Source: Phycisphaerales bacterium
GTDB taxonomy: Bacteria > Planctomycetota > Phycisphaerae > UBA1845
Length of the DNA: 44,053 nucleotides
Reading direction: 5' to 3'
NCBI GenBank assembly: GCA_013140575.1
Contig: JABFSN010000148.1
Coordinates: 1-44,053, forward strand
The notes beneath the pieces are model-generated. The model was given only the letters and a program-made list of their open reading frames with translations, did no database searches and was not told where the DNA came from. The translations under genes and the position numbers were made by a program. Below, piece after piece: positions 8,517 to 18,287 of the stretch (positions are counted from its first letter, which is position 1; the number at the start of each line of letters is the position of its first letter).

Positions 8517-11500
8517 CTAGCGCACGTTAACGACCACACCCCGGCCCCGTGTCGTTTCGATCACGGCGCCGTTCGCGTCCACGAGAACGGTCCGTTCGGC
8601 GTCGGTGGTCACGCGGAACGACCCGCGGGCGTCGGCCGACGCACGCAGGCGGAACGTCGTCAGGTAGGCCGACCCTTTCACCGTGACCCCGCCCGTGGAC
8701 AACACGTTCACCACGCGTCGTTCGTGCCGGTCGAACGCGTCGAACGACCGGCCGGTGGCGAAGACGTGGTCGGCGTGTCCGGCGTCGATGCCGGCCGATT
8801 CCACGACCAGTTCGCCGCCGTCGCCGCCGGTGACATTCAGGACGACCTGACCGCCACGAAGATCGGCGACGTCGTGAACGAACACGTCGATGACGAACGA
8901 CTCGCCGGGTCGCACGCCGCCACGCACGCGTGACAGCGTCACGCCGGCTCGCGCGGTCCGATCGCCGGCGCGCAGCGCCGCGCCCGCGTCGGGGGCGGTC
9001 CGGCGTGCGACGGACGCACCCGAACAACACGGATCGACGCCCGCGAACGCGTCCAGAACGGCCAGGATATCAAAAATGTCGACCACGCCGTCGGGCGGAT
9101 CGCAACTCATGATATCGACGTTGCACTTGGCGCAGATGCTGTAGTCGCCGGCGAAACCGTCGAGCACGCACAGGATGTCGAAAATGTCGACATCCCCGGT
9201 GTTGTTCACGTCGCCGTACAGGTGATCCAGATTCGTGCACAGTCCGGCCTGGCAATCGTCGTACGTGCACACGTTCAGATCGTCGCAGTCCTGGTCGTCG
9301 TCGCACGGTAACGCCAGGACGGTGGTCAGGACGAAAGCGGCGTCCCACGACACGCCGGGCGGATCCTCGATGGGCTCACCGAATTCGAACGGCATGCCCG
9401 GCTGCGGCGCGAGCGGCGCGGAAATGCGGATCGCGTCGTCCATGAAGAATCGCGGCCGCGTCTTCCAGCCCCACGGATGGGCCGCCGGTTCGACGTTCGG
9501 ACAGCAGACCTGCGGCGGCTGGCCGTTTGTCAGGCACTGAACGGCGTTCGCGTCGGCCTGGTCGATGACGCCGTTGCAGTCGACGTCGGCGCGGGCGCAG
9601 GGTCCGACGGGCGGCTGTCCGATGCAGTTGATCACCATCAGCAGATCCGCGAGATCGACACCGCCGACGCCGTCGACGTTGCCGTCGCACGGGCACGCGG
9701 GACCGCCCAGTGCCGCGATGCTGATCCAGTAAATCGTGGACGCGCCGGCCGGGTTCTGGAAGAACCACTGGCTCTGCGGCAGCGTCACGTCGTACCGGAA
9801 ACAGCCGTCCGGTTGGATCATGTGGCCCGGATGGAAATCGCAGGCCACCGGCCGCTCGTTGGTCGCGGCGCGGGGGATGATCCACTCGCGAAGCATGACC
9901 CCCGGATGGCTCCACGGCAGGATGACGCCCGCGGGGACGTCGGTCCAGATGCCGATGTGGAAGGAGTCGGCCGCATTCGTCGGCGGTTCGGTCCCCTGCC
10001 AGCCGATGTACGACCCCCACCAGTGAATGTCCGCAACCGGACGCGGGTCGACGCACAGCCAGTCATCGGCGACGATCCACGGCGGCCGGCCGAACATCGA
10101 CGGCTCGTCCCATCCGTAGAAGCACTCGGGATGGGGCGACGCCGGGCTGAACAACGGCGGCTGCGCCCACTTGATGGGCTGACAGATCACGCCGGTCGTG
10201 CAATCCGTGGTCGGTCCCTGCGGATCGCCGCCGGCCGCGACGCAATCGTCGTAACGCAAATCCTGGCACGATGCATCCGGCAGGCAGCATGCCTGTGTGC
10301 GTTCGCAGGCGTCGTCGATGCCGTTGCCGTTGGGATCGCCCAGGCACGCGGGCTCGAAGGACGGCGACGGAATGCCGCCCAGGTCGTCGCAACAGAGCGG
10401 ATCGACGTTTCGGCAATCGCCGCTGCCGTCTTGCAGGCAGCACGCGATTGTCGCGGCGCTGCATGGGGCGCCCTGTGGCGCGCCATTTAGATCAGCACAA
10501 CACAGCGGGTCCAGGTCGACGCACGTGCCATCGGGCAGGCAACAGCCTTGCCGTTGCGTGCAGGCGGAACCCGCACCGTGATGGATGCTCGGCGGGGCAC
10601 AGCAGATTTCCGCCCAGTCCGAACAGTTGCCGGTCGCATCACAACACGCGCCCACCGGACCGCAGACGGAAGCATCCCCCATGTAGTTTCCGCCGGCGCT
10701 TGCACACTCGACCGCGGTCAGATTGTCAAGGCACGGATCACCCGGCTGATCCGGGCAGCAGGCGCCGGTCGGCGGGAGACCCGTGGTCTTCAATACAAAG
10801 GCCAGGTCCCACGAATCGGCCGGCGTCGGCCACCACAGCGGCTCCCCCAAGGCATAGAACGACCCCACCGTGGGCGCCTGCGGCACGCGGATGCGGACAG
10901 CGTCGTCCGGCGCGTTGGTCACATGCGGTCGCGTCTTCCATCCCCACAGCGGGTCTGGCGGCATGAAGGGATCATCCACCGCGATGCTGATCCAGTACAC
11001 ATTGCAAGCCGATGGTTGACGGAATTCGGCCGCGTCGGGGAACGTGCATTCGAACCGATAGCACGATTCCAGACCCGGCTGCAATCCGCGCGGATCGATG
11101 TCGTAGCCTTCAAATACCCAGGTGAAGGTCTCGCATCGGTATTCCCACACCACCTCACCGGGGTGGCTGAACGGCCCGTCGATCCCCGCGGGAACGTCGG
11201 TCCAGATGGCCATGTGGAAGGCGTCGGGCACTTGCGGCGGCGTCACCTCGCCCCACGCAATGAACGATCCCCACCACTGCACCCCGGTGACCGGGAACTG
11301 CCCGGTGCACACCCAGTCGTCGGCCGCCAACCCGTTGATCGGATCATTGTAGATGGAGAGCTGGTTCCACCCGTTGAACAACCGCTCGCCGGTGTAGCGC
11401 ACGGGCGGTTGCGACCACTTGGTAAAGGGCTCGCCCGGCGCCGATGAAATCAGGGCAAACGCCGTATCCCACTCGCCAGCGGTCGTCGTGATCGGCTCGC

Positions 11501-13520
11501 CCGCAAAATACGTATTGACATAGGGCGGCCACATGCGTACGGCTGCGTCCGGCGCCAGCCCCATCCACGGTCTTGTTTTCCATCCCCAGACGAATTCGGC
11601 GGCGGTCGGCTGCGTGCAGCAGTTCGGCAACTGTTGGAATTGGCACAACACGATTTGCAGGTCCATGGCATTGACGACGCCGTCGCAGTTCAGATCGGCG
11701 AGCGCGCAGCGTCCCACCGGCGGCGGCAACATCGGGATGCAGTCAAGCACGGTCGTCACGTCCGTGGCGTCGACCATGCCGTTGTGATTGAAATCCCCGT
11801 CGCAGGCGCAGGGAATCGAAACCGGATAGGTCGCGGCGACGCTGATCCAGTAAACGGTGGACGCACCGGGCGGGCTCTGCATGAACCACTCGTTTTCGGG
11901 AATGTCAAACGTGTACAGAAACGTGGCGTCGGTCGGCGGTCCGCCGGTCGGGTAGCAATCCCATCCGACCCAGGTTTCGAACGTCTGATCGCGCGGAACC
12001 CACCACTCGTGGACCTTGTTCACCGGGTGGCTGAAGGGCTCGGGCGGGCTGGGGGCGTCGGTCCAGACGGTAATTCTGAATCCGTCCGGCGCGCCAGGCG
12101 GCGGCGTGATGTTCAGCCATCCGCGATACGATCCCCACCAAGTGATATCCGTCACCGGATTGTCGTCCGTGCAGATCCAGTCGTCGGCCACGATCTGCGG
12201 GCTTCCGTAGACCGACCACTCGTCCCATCCGTAATGGCAGTCCGGCGGAACGAACTCGGGCGGCTGGTTCCACTTGATCACGGACACGCCGGTACTGCCG
12301 ATCAACTCGAACGCCATGTCCCACGAATCGCCCGGCATCGGCCACTCAATCGGCTGGCCGCCGCCCCACGTCGCGCCGACATTCGCGGGCACCGGGTCAA
12401 ACACCCGCACCGCGTCGTCCGGCGCGAGCGAGTTGATATCGCGCGGACGCGTTTTCCAACCCCACGGATACGGCGGAATCACGGGGATCATGTACTGCGC
12501 GTCGATGCTCAACCACAACAGGTTGTCGCCCGCGGGCTGATGGAACCACGATGGGGACGGCAGGTTGCAAACGAATTCAAACGCCGCCTCGACCGTTCCG
12601 TCGATGGGGCTGATGTCCCATCCGGCGAACGTCATCGTCGGCGTCGTACAGATCGCCTCCCAAACCACTTGACCGGGATGACTGAATGACTCGTCCACCC
12701 CCGCGGGGACGTCCGTCCAGATGGCCAGATGGAAGCTGTCGGGCATTTCCGCCGAATACGCCGGCTGTTGCCAGCCGATGAACGATCCCCACCAGCGGAT
12801 CGCGGTGATGGGATCGCTCGTGTCGCAGCGGAAATCGTCGGCGACGATCTGCCCGGCCGCGACCGTTGAAATCTCGTTCCAGCCGGTGAACGCGGTATTG
12901 GGGTCCAGCGGTTCGGGCGGCTGGTACCATTTCGGTTCCAGCACGGCCGCCCCAAACGTGGCCACGTCCTGACCGAAGGCCCCCGCGCCCAAATCGAGCA
13001 CGTCGATCGTGTGCAATCCGAGGGCAAGTTCTTCAACGAGTATGAATGCCCGTTGCGCCGGCGATGAACCCATGTCGATTCGAGCGACGACGGCGCCATC
13101 GACGTGCACTTCAGCAATTCCGTCGTTGCCGTCGCCCATCAGATGAACGGAGACGATGCGTCCGGGAACCGTCGTCGTCGTGGTGATCTTCTGCCCGGCG
13201 AATCTCATCCAAACTTCAGTTGCCATACCGTCGGGCGTGCCGATGCCGGTATTGGTCCAGTCGTCGTACGGCGTGGGCGTGAACGGCTGGTAGTCCGCGT
13301 CCCGCCAATCAACGACGTGGTAGCCCTGCACGTTTTCATAACCCGTCAGCGGATTCTCGTATTCCGGTGCCAGCCCCAGCGTGACCGTGGTGTTCGGCGC
13401 CGTCCACAGCACGACCGCGCCGACCGCACGAGACGTCAAGACACCAAACACAATGATCGCACCGGCCACGACGGTCATCACCGCCTGCCGATGCGTGGAT
13501 CGTTCGGACAAGCAAGTCAT
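8517..13520 (-). CDS. Giant modular secreted protein with four large repeats and dockerin-like domains
   Basis: The protein has 1,667 residues. It opens with a signal peptide and a roughly 160-residue N-terminal domain. Four copies of a module of about 200 residues follow, each recognisable by KW.QPP, GW(N/D)E, (V/A)ADD(W/F).C, WWGS(F/Y).GW, WTD(V/A)P, FSHP and WGWKTRP. They are encoded at roughly 12945-12290, 12285-11440, 11425-10770 and 10180-9300. Copies 2 and 4 are interrupted by dockerin-like calcium loops. A Cys-rich stretch with repeated 'ACCL.DG.C' motifs separates copies 3 and 4. Near the C-terminus are two further loops (GDVNNTGDVDIFDIL and GVVDIFDIL), then a beta-rich domain faintly like a cohesin. 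The start is supported by GGAG 9 nt upstream. I recall the module as a planctomycete domain of unknown function; a surface or matrix role is inference. Confidence 0.8.
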   Translation of the reverse strand: MTCLSERSTHRQAVMTVVAGAIIVFGVLTSRAVGAVVLWTAPNTTVTLGLAPEYENPLTGYENVQGYHVVDWRDADYQPFTPTPYDDWTNTGIGTPDGMATEVWMRFAGQKITTTTTVPGRIVSVHLMGDGNDGIAEVHVDGAVVARIDMGSSPAQRAFILVEELALGLHTIDVLDLGAGAFGQDVATFGAAVLEPKWYQPPEPLDPNTAFTGWNEISTVAAGQIVADDFRCDTSDPITAIRWWGSFIGWQQPAYSAEMPDSFHLAIWTDVPAGVDESFSHPGQVVWEAICTTPTMTFAGWDISPIDGTVEAAFEFVCNLPSPSWFHQPAGDNLLWLSIDAQYMIPVIPPYPWGWKTRPRDINSLAPDDAVRVFDPVPANVGATWGGGQPIEWPMPGDSWDMAFELIGSTGVSVIKWNQPPEFVPPDCHYGWDEWSVYGSPQIVADDWICTDDNPVTDITWWGSYRGWLNITPPPGAPDGFRITVWTDAPSPPEPFSHPVNKVHEWWVPRDQTFETWVGWDCYPTGGPPTDATFLYTFDIPENEWFMQSPPGASTVYWISVAATYPVSIPCACDGDFNHNGMVDATDVTTVLDCIPMLPPPVGRCALADLNCDGVVNAMDLQIVLCQFQQLPNCCTQPTAAEFVWGWKTRPWMGLAPDAAVRMWPPYVNTYFAGEPITTTAGEWDTAFALISSAPGEPFTKWSQPPVRYTGERLFNGWNQLSIYNDPINGLAADDWVCTGQFPVTGVQWWGSFIAWGEVTPPQVPDAFHMAIWTDVPAGIDGPFSHPGEVVWEYRCETFTWVFEGYDIDPRGLQPGLESCYRFECTFPDAAEFRQPSACNVYWISIAVDDPFMPPDPLWGWKTRPHVTNAPDDAVRIRVPQAPTVGSFYALGEPLWWPTPADSWDLAFVLKTTGLPPTGACCPDQPGDPCLDNLTAVECASAGGNYMGDASVCGPVGACCDATGNCSDWAEICCAPPSIHHGAGSACTQRQGCCLPDGTCVDLDPLCCADLNGAPQGAPCSAATIACCLQDGSGDCRNVDPLCCDDLGGIPSPSFEPACLGDPNGNGIDDACERTQACCLPDASCQDLRYDDCVAAGGDPQGPTTDCTTGVICQPIKWAQPPLFSPASPHPECFYGWDEPSMFGRPPWIVADDWLCVDPRPVADIHWWGSYIGWQGTEPPTNAADSFHIGIWTDVPAGVILPWSHPGVMLREWIIPRAATNERPVACDFHPGHMIQPDGCFRYDVTLPQSQWFFQNPAGASTIYWISIAALGGPACPCDGNVDGVGGVDLADLLMVINCIGQPPVGPCARADVDCNGVIDQADANAVQCLTNGQPPQVCCPNVEPAAHPWGWKTRPRFFMDDAIRISAPLAPQPGMPFEFGEPIEDPPGVSWDAAFVLTTVLALPCDDDQDCDDLNVCTYDDCQAGLCTNLDHLYGDVNNTGDVDIFDILCVLDGFAGDYSICAKCNVDIMSCDPPDGVVDIFDILAVLDAFAGVDPCCSGASVARRTAPDAGAALRAGDRTARAGVTLSRVRGGVRPGESFVIDVFVHDVADLRGGQVVLNVTGGDGGELVVESAGIDAGHADHVFATGRSFDAFDRHERRVVNVLSTGGVTVKGSAYLTTFRLRASADARGSFRVTTDAERTVLVDANGAVIETTRGRGVVVNVR

Positions 13521-14175
13521 TTCGAATTACTCCTTTCGCGTGACGTCACGACACGCCGTCGGGATGCTCCGGTAAGCCGTGGCTATGTATGATTCGAGAT
13601 GTGTCGGCGAGTGGCCTGAAGGCGGCGCGCGGATGGACTCCAGCCGATCGTCACCGTGGTTTCTGCGGTGATGGTTGCCGTACGCCGCGCGAGATGACAG
13701 CGCAGCCATGACGTTCATGTGCGTCGGTCGGAATGACGTGCCCCGACCGCGTCCTCGATCGAAGCCACCAATAAAAGGCTGCGGGCGTCCAGCGGCGGTG
13801 GATTCAGATCGTGCCGGCACCGCGCGGCGCTCGGCGTCGGTTTCCCCTCTCCGAGCGCCGCACCGACACCTACCCCGGGCGCACGTTCGCACAATTGCGA
13901 CGCCGTGTACCCGTGAATCAACGAACACTCAATCAGCCGGACCGAATTGTCGAGCAAACCCCCGTCGAAAGCCGCTGGAGACGCTCAATGCTCCCCCGTC
14001 AGCCGCACCACACGGTTATCGCTTCCCCCCTTGACCGTGCCCGTGGCCAATATACACCATAATCCTCCCGCTGTCCAATAAATCCGTGGCGCGTTTCGAA
14101 GCGCCTCGCCGCAGTTATCGTGTCCATTCGATTCTCCTGCCGCTCCTTCCGATCGCCGCGAATCGCCGCCGCGGT
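13521..14175. other. Non-coding stretch upstream of the giant protein gene
   Basis: These 655 bp separate the end of the MFS gene from the start of the giant secreted protein. ORFs on both strands have shadow-like, Arg/Pro-rich compositions and no recognisable domain. A GC-rich hairpin (14165-14173 paired with 14185-14193) straddles the stop codon of the MFS gene and may help end its transcript. No consensus promoter for the 13520 gene was found. Confidence 0.45.
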
Positions 14176-15840
14176 TCACGCCGTCGCGGCGGCACGGGTT
14201 CGACCCAACAACAACGACAGAACTCCCGACGCGAAGCACAGGCACGCGGCCGCTCCGAACGCCGCGAAATAGCTGCCGGTCAGGTTCTGGGCGGCGTTTC
14301 CCGCCCACACCCCCAGCACGCCGGCGACGCCGTACGACGTAAACACCCAACCATAATTCGCCCCGAAGTTTCGTGAACCGAACAAGTCCGCGGTCAGCGA
14401 CGGAAACAACGCAAAATTGCCGCCGAAGTTGAAGCCCACGCACGCCGCCCCGATCGTCAGTTCCATCTCGCTGTCCAGCCCCGTCAGACACAGCAGGGTG
14501 ACCCCTTGAAACACAAACATCGCCGTCATAGTGACCGATCGTCCGATCCGGTCCGACAACCATCCCCAGAGCACCCGCCCGGCCGCGTTGAACAGGGCCA
14601 GCACCCCCACGGCCGTCGCGCCCTTGAGCAGCAGCTCATTTCGCAATGCGGCACCGACGACGCCTTCCGCGGTCTCCGCGGCGCGAAGGAGCTGGCTTCC
14701 GGCGAAGGGCTTGAGGATTCCGATGACCATCAGCCCGGCCATCGCCCCGCTGAAGAACATGGCCCACACGGCGTAGAAACGCCCGCTGCGCAACAATTCC
14801 TGCCATGTGGTGTCACTCCCGACCGGTTCGCCCGGGACGGAAGGACGGGCCGCCGGCACCGGCGGGTTGCGCAGCAGCATCGCCCCGCCGCACACCACGG
14901 CCGCGGCGATGACGCCGTGCACGCGGAAAAACGTCTCGATTCCGTGGGTCTCAATGAAACCCACGCCGCCGAATCGCGTCCGGCCGGAAAAAACGTACGC
15001 GCCCAACCCGAATCCCGCGACGGCCACACCCGACACCAGCCCCTTGTGCCGCGGGAACCACTTCACCAGCGCCGCGATGGGACACACATATGCAAACCCG
15101 ATACCGGCGCCGGCCAGCAATCCCACGGTGCCCCATAACAGGAACACCTTGTTGGCCGGGCTGGTGGAGATGTACGCACGTCCCAACGCCACGCCGCCGA
15201 CAATAACCGCGGTCATGATCCCGTACGGGACGAAGCCGACCACCGCGGAGCGAATGGCGCGATCGCCACGGTCGTCGGACCGTGAACGGCGCCGAGTCAA
15301 ATAGTCGAACACGGTCAACAGCACCACCACGCAGACACCCATCGACAGGGCGTGACACACGTAGTACACCGCCGGCGAATTCATGAAGCCCGCGAGAAGA
15401 AACGCGGTGCCCAGCGTCAACCCCCCGATGACGGCCGTGAATCGAGGCCCCTTCACGTCCTGCACGCGACCGGCCGCCACCATCGACGCGGCGAACGCCA
15501 GCAGGCAGATGGCAAACGAGTATTTCAGCAGCCCCTCGCGATGTTGCCGCTCCTGCGCCAGGCGCGCGACGTCCTCCACGATCACGACCTGGGGCGCGAC
15601 AAGCCCGGCGGCGGTGGTGTCGGGGACCGACGACGGGGCGGAAACGGCCGCCGCCGACGCAGCCTGGGTCAGAATCGGCGGCCATATCTCCGCTTCCAGC
15701 GGCTGCCAGAAGATGCTGTAGCCGTAAACCGTGCCCAGAATGAGTTGAACGAGCACTGCGCCGACCAGGACGGTTGATCTCCGCACCGCATGCTCGAGGT
15801 CCGGCACGACTGCCGGATGAATAGCCACAAACGTCGCCAT
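14176..15840 (-). CDS. OFA-family major facilitator transporter
   Basis: The protein has 554 residues with about 12 hydrophobic segments, so it is an inner-membrane transporter. It shows features of the oxalate:formate antiporter (OFA) branch of the MFS: GTVYGYSIFWQPLE in helix 1, FPRHKGLVSGVAVAGFGLGA in the middle, and a C-terminal NFALFPSLTADLFGSRNFG...YG motif. OFA members exchange small carboxylates such as oxalate, formate or lactate; the substrate here cannot be read from sequence. An insertion of about 80 residues between helices 1 and 2 (periplasmic side) is longer than usual. The start at 15840 is backed by GGAG 8 nt upstream. It is divergent from the thiolase-fold operon, which suggests a shared metabolite. 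Confidence 0.85.
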   Translation of the reverse strand: MATFVAIHPAVVPDLEHAVRRSTVLVGAVLVQLILGTVYGYSIFWQPLEAEIWPPILTQAASAAAVSAPSSVPDTTAAGLVAPQVVIVEDVARLAQERQHREGLLKYSFAICLLAFAASMVAAGRVQDVKGPRFTAVIGGLTLGTAFLLAGFMNSPAVYYVCHALSMGVCVVVLLTVFDYLTRRRSRSDDRGDRAIRSAVVGFVPYGIMTAVIVGGVALGRAYISTSPANKVFLLWGTVGLLAGAGIGFAYVCPIAALVKWFPRHKGLVSGVAVAGFGLGAYVFSGRTRFGGVGFIETHGIETFFRVHGVIAAAVVCGGAMLLRNPPVPAARPSVPGEPVGSDTTWQELLRSGRFYAVWAMFFSGAMAGLMVIGILKPFAGSQLLRAAETAEGVVGAALRNELLLKGATAVGVLALFNAAGRVLWGWLSDRIGRSVTMTAMFVFQGVTLLCLTGLDSEMELTIGAACVGFNFGGNFALFPSLTADLFGSRNFGANYGWVFTSYGVAGVLGVWAGNAAQNLTGSYFAAFGAAACLCFASGVLSLLLGRTRAAATA

Positions 15841-16210
15841 CGTGACTTCTCCGCCGCAAAACCAGACCTTTGGGGCATTCGACCCGCAATCCCAAGATCT
15901 CCGGCGAAGGACGACCGACTCCCCGCATTGTTTCCAGCACGTCGCGTGCCACCCGCCGCCGTTTACCTGCGATTGCCGCTCGCGAGTCGGACCAATCGCA
16001 GCGCTCGGGGTGCGATGGTGGCGGGGTAACTGGATGCGAGTCCGCGCGATGTCGTTTTCTCGCTTCCGTGGCACGCGAATTGCAGGGACATTTGCGACGA
16101 CGAGTAGCCGGACGGGAGTGGCCGCGTCGCGCCGCCGCATTCCAGACAGCCCGCGGCCAAGCGGTTAGTCTGCACCCGACGCGGACGACACCAAGCTGGA
16201 GGCATTGAGC
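15841..16210. other. Divergent promoter region, no gene seen
   Basis: This 370-bp interval lies between the starts of the MFS and thiolase-fold genes. Reading frames from both genes run into it but show no domain and no ribosome binding site. It should contain the promoters of both units; I found no clear -35/-10 pair. Confidence 0.4.
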
Positions 16211-17581
16211 ATGATTCGTTTCGGCCCGGGAAACCTGCGCATCCCCCGGTTTGAGCGGCCTGTCTACATTGTCGCCGGCGGCCTGACCGATTACCGCAAA
16301 CGCTATCCCGAAAAGAACACGTGCCAGTTGTGTGTGGAAGCCCTGCGGATGGCCGTCGAGGAGAACGACCTCAAGGTGGAGCCCGAGGTCTTTCGCCGCA
16401 TGGTCAACTGGTGCGTGTACTCGCAATTCGCCGACCACTTCGGCGACCAGTTGCTCGCCGCGGCGAAGGTCCATGACTACCTCGGTTTCGATCCGCTGGG
16501 CAACATCGAAGTCAAAACCGGAGGCGCGACCGGCGGATCGGCCGTCCTCGCCGCCGCCCAGGCCGTCGCCAGCGGCTACGCAAGCTGCGTGCCCGTCATC
16601 GGCTGGGAGCGGATGGACGAAGTTTCCACCAAGGTCGGCAACTCCTACATCGCCAGCGCCGCGTGCAAGGACTTCGAAAGCGAACTGGGCTGGATGTACG
16701 CCAGTTACTACGCGCTGATGGCCCAGCGCTACCAGTTCGAAAACAACGTCCCGCGCGAAACGCTGGCCCGCATTGCCTGCAAGAACCACGACTACGCGCG
16801 CTACTCGCCCTATTCGCAGAACCCGGGCCAATACACCATCGACGATATCCTCAACAACGAGATCGTCTCCCACCCGCTCTCCTACCTGGAATGTTGCGTG
16901 ATGAGCGTGGGGGCGGCCGTGCTGATCGTCGCCGACGAAGAGACCGCGTTCAAACTGACCGATCACCCGGTCCGTCTGTCGGCGATCTGCGGAGGCACGC
17001 ACACGCTGCGAACCGCTGACCGGCGGCACATGCCCATTCTGCTCTTGCCCCACGAATCGCAGGAGACGTACCGGCACTACTTCGAAGGTGAGCGTCGGGA
17101 TTGGCCGGGGTTCAGTTCGTTTCTCGCGTCGCGGATGGCGGCGTACCTTGCCTACAACATGGCCGGAATCAAAAACCCGCTCGACGACTTCGATCTACTG
17201 GAGACGCACGACGCGTTCACCATCAGCGACGTGCAGACGTACGAAGACATCGGCCTGCGGCCCTACGGAAAAGGCCGCGAGTTCATCGAGTCCGGCGACG
17301 CCTATTTCGAGGGACGCCTGCCCACCAATCTGTCCGGCGGGCTGATCGGAACCATGCACGCAGTCGGCGCGACGGGGATTTTTCAACTGGTGGAAATTCT
17401 ATGGCAGATCCAGAACCAATGGGACAAGTTCCACGCCGACCCGAAGCGCTGGGAGCGTTACGGAAAGACGAAGCCGGCCGATTTCCGGAGTTTGCAGGTG
17501 AAGAACGCCCGCCGGGGCTGCGCGATTTCGCACGCCGGCACCGGCAGCCACGTCACCTGTGCCATTATGGAGAAGGCGTAG
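16211..17581 (+). CDS. Thiolase-superfamily protein lacking the nucleophilic cysteine (possible aldolase)
   Basis: The protein has 456 residues of the SCP-x/archaeal thiolase type. The usual nucleophile motif (C-A/S-S/T-G-G) reads GGATGG here, so glycine at about 105 occupies the cysteine position. The HDAF histidine (about 333) and the second catalytic-loop histidine are retained, although the second motif reads MHAVGAT rather than GHPxGAT; SHAGTGS closes the fold. Without the Cys nucleophile, Claisen thiolysis is unlikely. Established precedent is the steroid side-chain aldolase Ltp2, a thiolase-fold lyase that pairs with a DUF35 protein. A DUF35 gene follows here, so an aldolase or lyase acting on an acyl-CoA is my inference. 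The start at ATG 16211 has GGAGG 8 nt upstream. Confidence 0.75.
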   Translation: MIRFGPGNLRIPRFERPVYIVAGGLTDYRKRYPEKNTCQLCVEALRMAVEENDLKVEPEVFRRMVNWCVYSQFADHFGDQLLAAAKVHDYLGFDPLGNIEVKTGGATGGSAVLAAAQAVASGYASCVPVIGWERMDEVSTKVGNSYIASAACKDFESELGWMYASYYALMAQRYQFENNVPRETLARIACKNHDYARYSPYSQNPGQYTIDDILNNEIVSHPLSYLECCVMSVGAAVLIVADEETAFKLTDHPVRLSAICGGTHTLRTADRRHMPILLLPHESQETYRHYFEGERRDWPGFSSFLASRMAAYLAYNMAGIKNPLDDFDLLETHDAFTISDVQTYEDIGLRPYGKGREFIESGDAYFEGRLPTNLSGGLIGTMHAVGATGIFQLVEILWQIQNQWDKFHADPKRWERYGKTKPADFRSLQVKNARRGCAISHAGTGSHVTCAIMEKA

Positions 17582-17590
17582 CGAGAAGAA

Positions 17591-17764
17591 TTCACCGCGG
17601 AGGCGCAGAGAGCGCAGAGAGGGAGGGAATGTCTATATTCCCGGCCGAACCGGTACTGATGAATGAGCTTTGAAGGAAACAAGCGCGGGGGTCCATTGAA
17701 ACAACGGAGGGCGTTTCCCGATTATCTCTTCTTCGCTCTGCGCTCTCTGCGCCTCCGCGGTGAA
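17591..17764. repeat. MITE-like element with perfect 29-bp inverted ends
   Basis: Positions 17591-17619 and 17736-17764 are perfect inverted repeats of 29 bp (start TTCACCGCGGAGGCGCAGAG). They enclose 116 bp with no transposase. Text of this kind (CACCGCGGAGGCGCAGAG) recurs between genes in many bacterial genomes, as far as I recall. The element sits between the thiolase-fold and DUF35 genes. It contains a 14-codon ORF at 17629-17673 behind a purine-rich GGGAGGGA, which is probably fortuitous. Confidence 0.85.
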
Positions 17765-17789
17765 TCGAATCTCGAAATGGAGCACGCGA

Positions 17790-18287
17790 ATGGCGATTGA
17801 CTGGCCCACCACGCCGTTGGATGTAATCAATCGGGATCCGCTGGTGGTGCGGAATCCCAAGACATGGTCCCACCATCACTCGTACGGTGGATGGGGCAAG
17901 TTCTTCCTGGGGCTGCGCGAGCGGAAAATCCTCGCCACGCGCTGCACAAACGCCGCCTGCGCCGAGAAGAGAATGTGGCTGCCCCCGCGCTGCCAGTGCC
18001 CGGACTGCTGGCGCGACATGGAATGGGTCGAGGCGCCGCGGGAGGGACGCATCTTCACGTGGAGCGTGGTGAAGTATCCGGGCGAACTGTTCAAACTCCC
18101 CGCGGGCACGCCGCTGATCAGCGTCGAGCTGGACGGCGTCTGCACCAAACTGATGAGTTGGCTCAAGCAGGCCGACGGCGATGCCGGCGGAAGCCCGACG
18201 CCGAAGATCGGACTGCGCGTCCGCGCGGTCTTCAACACGGACAGGCCCACAAACACCATTCTGGACCTTGCGTGGGTTCCGCTATGA
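17790..18287 (+). CDS. DUF35 Zn-ribbon/OB-fold protein, partner of the thiolase-fold protein
   Basis: The protein has 165 residues. The N-terminal half has a rubredoxin-like zinc ribbon (Cys 52 and 57, then 68, 70 and 73), and the C-terminal half is an OB-fold (GRIFTWSVVKYPGE...GTPLISVELDG). This is the DUF35 architecture, known to form complexes with thiolase-superfamily enzymes: archaeal thiolase/HMG-CoA synthase and the Ltp2-ChsH2 aldolase. A role as an acyl-CoA-binding or channelling subunit of the preceding protein is the natural inference. The start is set by GGAG 7 nt upstream of ATG 17790. Its stop overlaps the start of the cupin gene (ATGA), so the two are translationally coupled. 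Confidence 0.85.
   Translation: MAIDWPTTPLDVINRDPLVVRNPKTWSHHHSYGGWGKFFLGLRERKILATRCTNAACAEKRMWLPPRCQCPDCWRDMEWVEAPREGRIFTWSVVKYPGELFKLPAGTPLISVELDGVCTKLMSWLKQADGDAGGSPTPKIGLRVRAVFNTDRPTNTILDLAWVPL

Noticed and set aside
6311-8539. 742-codon open frame on the minus strand
   Set aside because: It is antisense to the secreted protein with a signal peptide and dockerin-like tail. It is Arg/His/Val-rich and shows no recognisable motif.
14176-15840. MFS transporter as a nitrate/nitrite carrier (NarK) serving the respiratory cluster
   Set aside because: Its motifs fit the OFA carboxylate branch, it lacks the NarK nitrate signature, and it belongs with the divergent thiolase-fold operon. An extracytoplasmic enzyme would not need a nitrate importer.
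14951-17077. 708-codon open frame spanning the MFS and thiolase-fold genes
   Set aside because: It crosses two well-supported genes in the wrong frame or on the wrong strand, and contains no domain.
17629-17673. 14-codon ORF behind a strong purine-rich site
   Set aside because: It lies inside the inverted-repeat element; the purine run is part of the repeat flank, and nothing else supports a peptide.
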